A DNA stretch of 22,830 nt from the NCBI GenBank assembly GCA_036508135.1, contig DATCHW010000231.1:1-22830 (forward strand). The letters run 5' to 3'. The first letter of the stretch is position 1. Each line of letters starts with the position of its first letter. Under the pieces are notes generated by a model. The model was not told where the DNA came from and did not search any database. It was given only the letters and a program-made list of their open reading frames with translations. The translations under genes and the position numbers were made by a program. Below are positions 8,753 through 14,662 of the stretch, one piece after another. Source of the DNA: DATCHW01 sp036508135 (GTDB taxonomy: Bacteria; Bacteroidota; Ignavibacteria; Tepidaquicellales; Tepidaquicellaceae).

Positions 8753-9868
8753 TTATATCTCCGACTCCTCTGCATATTCTGCATACTCTTCAAGGACAGC
8801 GTCTGTCATATATTCGAGTTTTCTTTCTTTTGAAAGTTCAATAATTGAATCATAAGAAATAAATGTACAAGATTCCGATAATGGTCCTTTTTCAAGAAAT
8901 GCGAATACAGGTCTCGAAATTTCCTGTAAAACCTTTTCTTTTCTTTCTAATGGTGCAACAATATGAGCATTAATGTTTAAGTTTGGTTGAAGTGCCATTA
9001 AATCTGCCATTCTTAATATTCCGGAATAAATCGATGTTGTATGCTCTACTTCAAAAGCTCTTACGATTGATCTTCCTTTTATCCAAAGTATATCAATATT
9101 TTCTATTGTTTTCAAAGTTGCATCATCATAGTTTAACGGTAGTTCTTCCACTAAACATTTTGTTTTCGGTTTCCAAATATCAACAACTTTTTGTCTGTCA
9201 CTTCTTGGAATCCAAATTCTTAAATTCATTCTTTCACCAATTTCTGCAAGTAATGCCTGAATCTTATTTGAATCCCTTGGTGTTTGGATATAACTGCTTT
9301 CTATCTTACTGATTTCTTCATTTTCGGGAATTGATACATTTACTTGTTTACTATCCTGTGTTTTTACAGATGTGGATTTTAATTTCTTTTTATCTTCATC
9401 CATTAAGCTATAAATAACAGGATTAGTAAGTTGGGCAATAATTAAACCCTCTAAATATTTTCCGTCTTCGTCTGATAATTTTCTCAAACTACCTCTTACC
9501 ATTGATGTCCAACTTCTGTCATTTTTTGCTTTGCCTTTCGTAAAAGATAGATTTTCCCAGCAAACATCAAAATTCATTGGTAAAGAGTTTTCTAATGGAA
9601 GAATAAAATCATTTTTAACATTAAAACGAATAACAAATGGATCATTAGAGGTATAAAAAATCGGTTTATTATCTACAAAATAATTACTATCTACTTCAAG
9701 GATTCCAAACCACCGGGAAATCTTTGTAATATAACAAATGAATTTATCCCCTGGTTTTATCTCCGATGCAATTCCTTTTTGCCTATCTCTGAATCCTGAA
9801 ATTTTTCTATCTGAATTCTTAAATGCTTCATAAGTTTCAGGTGAGAATAAATCAATATAATAGGTCAT
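8753..9868 (-). CDS. EVE-like domain fused to PD-(D/E)XK-like nuclease (putative modification-dependent restriction protein)
   Basis: This is a 371-aa soluble protein. The first ~145 residues look like an EVE/PUA-like domain: GDKFICYITKISRWFGILEV (40-59) matches the GDxxxxYxT...xGxxEV core, and a later SWTSMVRGSLRKLSDEDG (119-136) fits the EVE C-terminal part. EVE domains read modified bases in DNA or RNA. After a polar linker (about 155-195) comes an alpha/beta domain: helix QALLAEIGERMN, strand LRIWIPRSDRQ, then NIDILWIKG (D259) and AFEVEHTTSIYSG (E273, E275). D...ExE is a variant of the D...ExK nuclease site; the expected lysine is not in the usual place. By analogy with EVE-nuclease fusions it may cut modified DNA. 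It is transcribed towards the phosphoesterase-ATPase gene, 137 bp away, so they may be co-expressed. EVE is likely; the nuclease call is tentative. Confidence 0.7.
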   Translation of the reverse strand: MTYYIDLFSPETYEAFKNSDRKISGFRDRQKGIASEIKPGDKFICYITKISRWFGILEVDSNYFVDNKPIFYTSNDPFVIRFNVKNDFILPLENSLPMNFDVCWENLSFTKGKAKNDRSWTSMVRGSLRKLSDEDGKYLEGLIIAQLTNPVIYSLMDEDKKKLKSTSVKTQDSKQVNVSIPENEEISKIESSYIQTPRDSNKIQALLAEIGERMNLRIWIPRSDRQKVVDIWKPKTKCLVEELPLNYDDATLKTIENIDILWIKGRSIVRAFEVEHTTSIYSGILRMADLMALQPNLNINAHIVAPLERKEKVLQEISRPVFAFLEKGPLSESCTFISYDSIIELSKERKLEYMTDAVLEEYAEYAEESEI

Positions 9869-9905
9869 TTTATTTTATCTTTAATTTATTAAAGCAAATT
9901 AACCT

Positions 9906-9919
9906 TTTAACATGTTAAA
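9906..9919. promoter_or_regulatory. Perfect 14-bp palindrome upstream of the EVE-nuclease gene
   Basis: TTTAACATGTTAAA is fully self-complementary and sits 38 bp before the ATG of the EVE-nuclease gene, where a promoter or operator would be. A dimeric repressor site is a natural reading, but no regulator gene is adjacent. The half-site ATGTTAAA also resembles one arm of a dif site, but there is no central spacer. Confidence 0.4.
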
Positions 9920-10197
9920 TAAATTCTTCATAATTTGACAAGTTTCTCTTCCCAGTATCCGTTTTATTAAGTTAATTTTTTTATTTCTCAATTTAAACCA
10001 TGTAATATTAACACAATATTTCAAAATGGTTTGAGGTTTAAAGATTTTAATTACTCTAATTTGGGCTTAAACACAAATGCTATTGCTCGATGAATTTTTT
10101 ATTGGTTGTTTTTGCTATTAAATTATTAATAATTAATTTCTAATTATTAATTGACAAGCATTGCTTGATTTATTAGTTTATTTCCTTTATTTTTGGA

Positions 10198-10223
10198 TAT
10201 AACCATAATAATATATGGTTATA
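10198..10223. repeat. 9-bp perfect inverted repeat with 8-base spacer
   Basis: TATAACCAT at 10198-10206 and ATGGTTATA at 10215-10223 are exact reverse complements around the all-AT spacer AATAATAT. The shape (two arms, 8-base centre) fits a dimeric DNA-binding protein or a recombinase site, but the composition is so AT-rich that chance is a real alternative. Confidence 0.5.
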
Positions 10224-10269
10224 AGATTCTGCATAAGTTCTTTAAAATAATCTTCTTTATGCAACTATC

Positions 10270-10295
10270 AAAATGGCATAGTTTTGCCAGTTTTT
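10270..10295. terminator. Weak bidirectional terminator-like hairpin
   Basis: TGGCA (10274-10278), a six-base loop and TGCCA (10285-10289) are flanked by AAAA on the left and TTTTT on the right, so each strand shows a short stem followed by a T-run. The stem is only five pairs and no gene clearly ends here, so the call is weak. Confidence 0.3.
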
Positions 10296-10390
10296 ATTGA
10301 ATGATTTCTTTTGTAGAATTCTCTGATTTATCAATATTTAAAATGACATATAATGACAAACTTGTACAACTCCTTTACGTAAGTTATTGC

Positions 10391-10419
10391 CTGACCGCCT
10401 CTGGCGTGGATTTTACGTA
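10391..10419 (-). repeat. Diverged, inverted copy of the array repeat
   Basis: On the minus strand this reads AAAATCCACGCCAGAGGCGG. That aligns with the array unit's AAATATTCCACCCC-TAC-GGGG, with the stem arms changed to CGCC/GGCG and the loop changed to AGA. Arm changes that keep pairing suggest that the hairpin, not the sequence, is what is conserved. It lies about 150 bp from the array, in opposite orientation. Confidence 0.5.
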
Positions 10420-10449
10420 TTTATTATTTTTTACTTTTGGCATATACTT

Positions 10450-10477
10450 CATTATTCATTACTTATTGTTTTTGCTC
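10450..10477 (+). repeat. Dispersed mini-repeat, copy 1 (shared with 21668-21694)
   Basis: CATTATTCATTACT is identical to 21668-21681. It is followed in both places by one variable base, ATTGT, one or two variable bases and TTGCTC. The other copy lies inside the signal peptide of the secreted protein at the right end. Here the sequence is intergenic, so this may be a mobile oligonucleotide repeat or the relic of a lost secreted-protein gene. Confidence 0.5.
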
Positions 10478-10502
10478 TTTCTTTATTCTTTGTGTCTTGT
10501 GT

Positions 10503-10522
10503 CACCCCTCTCAGGGTTAGAA
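10503..10522 (+). repeat. Degenerate leading unit of the hairpin array
   Basis: CACCCCTCTCAGGGTTAGAA aligns with the array core CACCCCTACGGGGTTAAAA. It keeps a short stem (CCCT/AGGG) but lacks the upstream TACAAATATT part. It is probably a decayed or partial unit just ahead of the six regular ones. Confidence 0.4.
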
Positions 10523-10540
10523 TGACTAAGGATAATCTAT

Positions 10541-10848
10541 CTTGCTACAAATATTCCACCCCTATGGGGTTAAAAGAGGAAGGGGTATTTTTCTTGCTAC
10601 AAATATTCCACCCCTATGGGGTTAAAAGAGGAGGGGGTATCTTTCTTGCTACAAATATTCCACCCCTACGGGGTTAAAAGAGGAGGGGGTATCTTTCTTG
10701 CTACAAATATTCCACCCCTACGGGGTTAAAAGAGGAAGAAGCAGTTGCAGATGCAGTTGCAGGAAGAAATACAAATATTTTACCCCTACGGGGTTAGATA
10801 GGTGAGAGAATTTCTTTGGCTACAAATATTCCACCCCTACGGGGTTAA
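10541..10848 (+). repeat. Tandem array of six hairpin repeats (about 52-bp period)
   Basis: Six 28-base cores start at 10546, 10598, 10650, 10702, 10770 and 10821. Each reads TACAAATATTCCA, then CCCC, a three-base loop (TAT in the first two, TAC in the rest), GGGG and TTAA. In unit 5, TTCCA is changed to TTTTA. The arms form an ACCCC/GGGGT stem. The intervals between units 1-4 are almost identical (AAGAGGAGGGGGTATC...), so this is a tandem duplication and not a CRISPR array. The interval between units 4 and 5 is longer (68-bp period) because it contains a GCAGTTGCAGAT duplication at 10741-10762. There is no coding signal. The array ends 13 bp from the xerD stop codon. The role is unknown; REP-like or transcript-end structures are possible. 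Confidence 0.9.
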
Positions 10849-10860
10849 TTGTTCTTTTTA

Positions 10861-11775
10861 CTATGCCCTTGGATGGAATAATTTATGGACTTCGATGAGA
10901 TATTCTTTGTCGATATGTGTATAAATTTGTGTTGTGGATATATCTGAATGCCCGAGCATTTCCTGTATTGCCCTGATGTCCGCACCTCCTTCAAGCAAAT
11001 GTGTAGCAAATGAATGCCTGAATGTGTGCGGATGTATTTCCTTTTCGATGCGGGCTTTGCGGCAGTATTTGCTGACAATATCCCAGACTCCCATCCTCGA
11101 AAATTTACCGCCGCGGAAATTAAGAAAAAGATTATTTCCAGACTTCAAATTCTTAAGCTTTGTACGTACCTCTTTAATATATTTTTCAATATAACTAACA
11201 GCGGAATTTCCGATTGGAACGATTCTCTCCTTCGAACCTTTTCCAAAAACACGTATGTATCCTTCGGAAAGATAAAGGTCATTTATTTCGAGATTAATAA
11301 GTTCGCTTACACGCAAACCGCATGCGTACATGGTTTCAAGTACTGCCCTATCCCTCAAACCAAGCGAAGTATCCGTATCCGCCTGAGAGAATATTTTATC
11401 AATTTCCTCAACAGTAAGAACCGAAGGGAGATCCCTCCCGAATTTTGGTGTATCGATAAATTCCATAGGATTATCATTCAGGATATTCTCACTATTAAGA
11501 AATTTAAAAAAAGTTCGCATAGAAGATACAAATCTATTTACGGATTTATCCTTGTAGTATTCCCCTTTTTTATTTTTTGAATTCCTCATATATCCGAGAA
11601 AATCGAGAATAATTTTTTCATCAACTTTGTTTAAATCAGATATTGATTTATCTTTTTCAAGGAATTCAAAAAACTTTTTCAGATCGAAAAGGTAAGATTG
11701 CACGGAATTTTCCGATAAGGATTTTTCTGTCCGCAGGAAGTTAACAAAGAGTTTTGTGTTAGAATTAATATCCAT
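10861..11775 (-). CDS. xerD: Tyrosine recombinase XerD
   Basis: This 304-aa site-specific recombinase would act with a XerC partner at dif to resolve chromosome dimers. The N-terminal core-binding domain (about 1-100) has SLSENSVQSYLFDLKKFFEFL. The catalytic domain keeps every active-site residue: R155 in ACGLRVSEL, K179 in FGKGSKERIVPIG, H250 and R253 in HPHTFRHSFATHLL, H276 in MLGHSDISTTQIYTH, and the nucleophile Y285. The ending HKLFHPRA matches XerD rather than XerC, which usually runs on past HPR. Length is standard, so it is not an integron integrase, which would carry an extra internal helix. It follows pgpH by 57 bp and is probably co-transcribed with it. There is no Shine-Dalgarno sequence before the ATG. 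Its last 23 bp are duplicated at 5308, on the far side of the accessory genes. Confidence 0.93.
   Translation of the reverse strand: MDINSNTKLFVNFLRTEKSLSENSVQSYLFDLKKFFEFLEKDKSISDLNKVDEKIILDFLGYMRNSKNKKGEYYKDKSVNRFVSSMRTFFKFLNSENILNDNPMEFIDTPKFGRDLPSVLTVEEIDKIFSQADTDTSLGLRDRAVLETMYACGLRVSELINLEINDLYLSEGYIRVFGKGSKERIVPIGNSAVSYIEKYIKEVRTKLKNLKSGNNLFLNFRGGKFSRMGVWDIVSKYCRKARIEKEIHPHTFRHSFATHLLEGGADIRAIQEMLGHSDISTTQIYTHIDKEYLIEVHKLFHPRA
10862..10884. repeat. Right copy of the 23-bp direct repeat, within the xerD 3' end
   Basis: This copy covers the last codons and stop of xerD (K-L-F-H-P-R-A-stop on the minus strand). It matches 5308-5330 at 22 of 23 bases, in the same orientation, 5554 bp away. 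HPRA is the normal XerD ending, so this copy is the native gene end and the left copy is the extra one. Confidence 0.7.
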
Positions 11776-11783
11776 CGATATAG

Positions 11784-11806
11784 TGCTTCGCTCTGTTCAG
11801 GATGAC
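11784..11806 (+). repeat. Dispersed-repeat-like sequence between xerD and pgpH
   Basis: TGCTTCGCTCTGTTCAGGAT followed by GAC resembles a short intergenic element of the form CTTCGCTC...CAGGATGAC that I recall as common in genomes of this lineage and others. No second copy is present in the window, so the assignment rests on recollection only. It fills most of the 57-bp gap between two genes of the same operon. Confidence 0.3.
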
Positions 11807-11832
11807 AAAATGTTTTCGAAAAATGATATACA

Positions 11833-14073
11833 TTAATTAGTTTTTTTATCTTCAGGGTATTTGATACGCTGGTGATGAATACCTACGAGGATATTAAGGA
11901 AACTCTTTTTAATTTGGGTCAGATCTTTCAATGTCAGGTCACACTCATCAAGCTGACCTTCCAAAAGTCGTTTATCTATTATCTCTTCAATTTTTTCTTC
12001 AAGTTTTTTGGGAGAAGAATCCTCAATCACACGTGCTGATGCTTCTATTGTATCGGCAAGCATGACGATTGCTGTTTCTCTTGTCTGAGGTTTGGGACCC
12101 GGATACATATAAGTATTTTCCATCACATCTTCTTTATTCCCGTCAGTTGTATTTTTCGCTTTATTGAAAAAATACGAGACCAGAGTAGTGCCATGGTGCA
12201 TTGGGATAAAATTAATTATTTCCGGCGGAAGTTTATATTTTTTCGCAAGTTCAATTCCGTCTTTAACGTGTGATATTATTATCTTAGCACTGATGTTTGG
12301 ATTCAGAGCTTCATGGCGGTTCACTCTTTCAATTTGATTTTCAACATAGTATTCGGGTCTTATAGTTTTTCCGATATCGTGATAATAGCAGCCAACCCTT
12401 GTAAGGGCTCTGTTTGCGCCGATTGCTTCAGCGGCGGCTTCTGACATACTGCCCATAACTATGCTGTGATGGAATGTACCCGGAGCTTTTGTAGATAGTT
12501 CTTTAAGCAAGGGATGATTGAAATCAGCAAGTTCGAGTAGTGTAAGGTCGGTTGTTATCTTAAAAGATTTTTCGTAAAATATCAATAGACCGTAAGCAAT
12601 GATCGGGGACATTACAGAATTGATACCACCGTATATTAATTCTGTAATGACAGTCGGAAAGCTTTCGTTCCTGTCCAGTGCGATAGCAAGAATAGAAACA
12701 GTATATCCGATAAGTATAAAAAAGAATGAACGGAAAATCTGAGAGCGGTTTTTGATATCCCGCACACTAAAGATAGCAAGAGCCGCTCCTGATAAGGAAT
12801 AAAATAATATCGTGTAATCCCCTCCTCTTACAGATGCAACAAGCAATGATATTACGACGGTTGTGTAAAAAGCAAGCCGCGAATCAAACAGAATGGTAAG
12901 CATTATTGATGCAACCGAGACGAATATTAACAGTTCAACGGGCGCATTGATTTCAAGTTTAAGACTTAAAAAAGAAAAGAATGTTACGAGTACGATGAGA
13001 GATGCAATTAATGCCAATTTAGAATTATCGGCAAAAATCCTGTTCCTGATATAATACAAAAATAAAACCATCATAGTGAGCAAAACAAGAACAATTAAAA
13101 TTTTCCCGAGATACTGGACAAAATAATCCTGTACACCGGCTTTTTCGAGCCGGACTTTTTTATAGGAGTCGAGTTTTTGTTTGGTGTTTTTTGTAATCGG
13201 GTCGTGTTTGCTGATGATCCTCTCATTTTCTTTCACAATTCCTATTGTTTTTGGGATCTGTTCAACCTTATTCTGAATTTCGAGATCGGTGAGGGATTTA
13301 TCAAATATCAGATTTTCCTTCAAAAATTTATCAGCAACAGAAAAAAATATTCCTCTCAATATTTCATCCTGAACCTGAGAATTAATTTTATCACGAATCA
13401 AACCTGATATTTCGTTTTTGTCAAACACTTTACTGAGTAATTCCGAGTCCATCGTTTTCTGGTTATCCTTTTTGATCGATATCTTATTAGTGGGGATGGT
13501 GGACTTATTTACATTAATTACAGATTTCGAATAATAAGAAAGTATTGTTTGTTTCAAATAAACCTTAATATTCTGATATGAAGTGCTATTATCTTTAATT
13601 TCGTTTTTAAAATATTGAAAAAGCTTTAGCCAGTGTTCGTCTGCAATTTCGAAACCGAGTTTTTCTTTAATACTATTAAGTTTATCGGAATTAATTCCGC
13701 CTTCCTTATTTTTTTCAAGAGCTGAAGCTTTACTGAGTACTTCATCAAGTATTGTAAAAAAATTGCCGATAGAATCTTTTAATTCATTTTCATCAACACG
13801 GAACTCCGAAAAAACGGGGTTGATTATTTTCACAGCTTCTTTTTTCTCCTGTTCATATTCCGGTTCATCCTTGTAAATCGGGAATGAGAAAGCAGCGATC
13901 AAATCTTCGTGAGACCATATTGTACCGACTTCGGATTCAATCGTAGTATTTTCATAATTCGGAAGGAAAAGAATGATAATCAATGAAGTGATAATACCAA
14001 TACCGATTTTGATATAAATATTCCTTCCTAAATCAAAATTTCCATTGGCATTGAATAATTCATTAATTTTCAT
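11833..14073 (-). CDS. pgpH: Cyclic-di-AMP phosphodiesterase, 7TM-HD family (PgpH-like)
   Basis: This 746-aa membrane protein has the PgpH layout: an N-terminal membrane helix (about residues 20-37), an extracytoplasmic 7TMR-HDED domain (about 45-310), a block of seven membrane segments (about 320-500), and a cytoplasmic HD phosphohydrolase (about 520-740). The HD metal ligands are present: H535/H536 in PGTFHHSIV, HD 565-566 in YYHDIGKT, H602, H626/H627 in PMHHGT, and D674 in MLADTIEA. PgpH enzymes hydrolyse c-di-AMP to pApA and so affect potassium balance, envelope stress and growth. The N-terminal domain may sense an external signal. A strong hairpin terminator sits upstream, separating it from the small gene before it, so it should have its own promoter within about 30 bp, and xerD follows. 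The ATG lacks a Shine-Dalgarno sequence. Confidence 0.93.
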   Translation of the reverse strand: MKINELFNANGNFDLGRNIYIKIGIGIITSLIIILFLPNYENTTIESEVGTIWSHEDLIAAFSFPIYKDEPEYEQEKKEAVKIINPVFSEFRVDENELKDSIGNFFTILDEVLSKASALEKNKEGGINSDKLNSIKEKLGFEIADEHWLKLFQYFKNEIKDNSTSYQNIKVYLKQTILSYYSKSVINVNKSTIPTNKISIKKDNQKTMDSELLSKVFDKNEISGLIRDKINSQVQDEILRGIFFSVADKFLKENLIFDKSLTDLEIQNKVEQIPKTIGIVKENERIISKHDPITKNTKQKLDSYKKVRLEKAGVQDYFVQYLGKILIVLVLLTMMVLFLYYIRNRIFADNSKLALIASLIVLVTFFSFLSLKLEINAPVELLIFVSVASIMLTILFDSRLAFYTTVVISLLVASVRGGDYTILFYSLSGAALAIFSVRDIKNRSQIFRSFFFILIGYTVSILAIALDRNESFPTVITELIYGGINSVMSPIIAYGLLIFYEKSFKITTDLTLLELADFNHPLLKELSTKAPGTFHHSIVMGSMSEAAAEAIGANRALTRVGCYYHDIGKTIRPEYYVENQIERVNRHEALNPNISAKIIISHVKDGIELAKKYKLPPEIINFIPMHHGTTLVSYFFNKAKNTTDGNKEDVMENTYMYPGPKPQTRETAIVMLADTIEASARVIEDSSPKKLEEKIEEIIDKRLLEGQLDECDLTLKDLTQIKKSFLNILVGIHHQRIKYPEDKKTN

Positions 14074-14104
14074 GAACGACAGCAGATAATAAAATTATTT
14101 ATTA

Positions 14105-14144
14105 TAAGAAAAAAAAGTAGCCTGTTTATGAAAACAGCTACTTT
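14105..14144 (-). terminator. Intrinsic terminator after the small ABM-like gene
   Basis: On the minus strand the stem AAAGTAGC...GCTACTTT (14114-14121 with 14137-14144) continues with TGTTT/AAACA past one unpaired C at 14122 and closes on a four-base loop. It runs straight into a T-tract (complement of the A-run 14109-14116). This is a classic rho-independent terminator 26 bp past the stop of the 99-aa gene. Confidence 0.85.
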
Positions 14145-14169
14145 CAAAAATAATAAAAAATTGTAAAAA

Positions 14170-14469
14170 TTATACTTCTTCTTTAGTTGTGTAATTTACT
14201 TTTTTGTTTACAATAAATTCATCGAATATCTTTTCAATCAGTTCACTCGTGGCTTCATCCTGATTATCCTCCATATTATCAAAATCTTCCCGGGAATCAA
14301 AAATATACAGTTCAGAGAAGTTATTAGTTAATTTTTTGTTTTCGAGAACAAAATAATCAGATGATGTATTTTCCCGAATCCGGGTTTTAAGTTCTTCGAC
14401 TATCTGAAGGTATTCTTCACGTTTCTCCGGAAAAACATTGTAATTTATTTCAAAAATAATTTTTGACAT
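14170..14469 (-). CDS. Small protein, possible dimeric alpha/beta-barrel (ABM-like)
   Basis: This 99-aa soluble protein is not firmly recognised. Its pattern fits a ferredoxin-like dimeric alpha-beta barrel such as the ABM superfamily: strand IIFEINYNVFPEKREEYLQIVEELK (about residues 4-28, strand then helix), strand YFVLENKKLTNNFSELYIFDSREDFDNM (about 39-66), then a helix (ATSELIEKIFDEFI) and a last strand. The FPEKREEYLQIV part resembles the family's helix that follows the first strand. No catalytic residues can be pointed out. Many such proteins have no known substrate. It stands alone, with a strong terminator behind it and a divergent gene ahead. The 193-bp gap at 14470-14662 must carry promoters for both directions, though I could not identify them. 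Confidence 0.6.
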   Translation of the reverse strand: MSKIIFEINYNVFPEKREEYLQIVEELKTRIRENTSSDYFVLENKKLTNNFSELYIFDSREDFDNMEDNQDEATSELIEKIFDEFIVNKKVNYTTKEEV

Positions 14470-14651
14470 ATGTAAATATTAATTTGACAATTACAGCAAT
14501 ATAAAAATCAAATGCCTTAAAAAAAAGTTATTCTTTTAACCTTTTATATGAATTTTAAATAATTAATTATTGTTTTATTATTAAGTAAATTGGGACAAAA
14601 TATTTCAGTTTTCCTGTGGAATTAAAAATCTAAATTATTAAAATAAATTTT

Positions 14652-14655
14652 GGAG
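14652..14655 (+). promoter_or_regulatory. Ribosome binding site supporting a TTG start
   Basis: GGAG lies seven bases before TTG at 14663. It supports this start, which gives the family's usual N-terminus, MIPNKLINEKSPYLLQHAYN (with TTG read as Met). No ATG upstream in frame serves the gene. Confidence 0.7.
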
Positions 14656-14662
14656 TTAGTAT

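Larger units (their letters stand above)
9869..10540. other. Non-coding, repeat-rich AT-rich stretch upstream of the defence pair
   Basis: I see no convincing gene here. Plus-strand open frames near 10301-10677 are low-complexity, run into the tandem repeats and have no family resemblance. The stretch holds the promoter-side palindrome at 9906-9919, AT-only direct and inverted repeats around 10118-10152 (TAATTATTAA motifs), a 13-bp palindrome CAAGCATTGCTTG at 10155-10167, the 9-bp inverted repeat at 10198-10223, a terminator-like hairpin at 10270-10295, and dispersed repeat copies at 10391, 10450 and 10503. This looks like a hot spot for small repeats. Unannotated small RNA genes cannot be excluded. 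Confidence 0.7.

Noticed and set aside
9906..9919. dif site
   Set aside because: ATGTTAAA resembles a XerD arm, but the palindrome has no 6-8 bp centre and is too short for two 11-bp arms.
10301..10677. Small plus-strand reading frames before and in the array
   Set aside because: Low-complexity hydrophobic translations that run into tandem repeats, with no ribosome site and no family resemblance.
10541..10848. CRISPR array
   Set aside because: The repeats are regularly spaced and palindromic, but three intervals are nearly identical to each other instead of unique, and no cas gene is nearby.
11014..11580. Long plus-strand frame opposite xerD
   Set aside because: It lies entirely antisense to the conserved recombinase and shows no recognisable motif.
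10391..11775. Integron: tyrosine recombinase next to hairpin repeats
   Set aside because: The recombinase is a standard-length XerD ending in HPRA with no added IntI helix, sits in a pgpH operon, and no gene cassettes separate the repeats.
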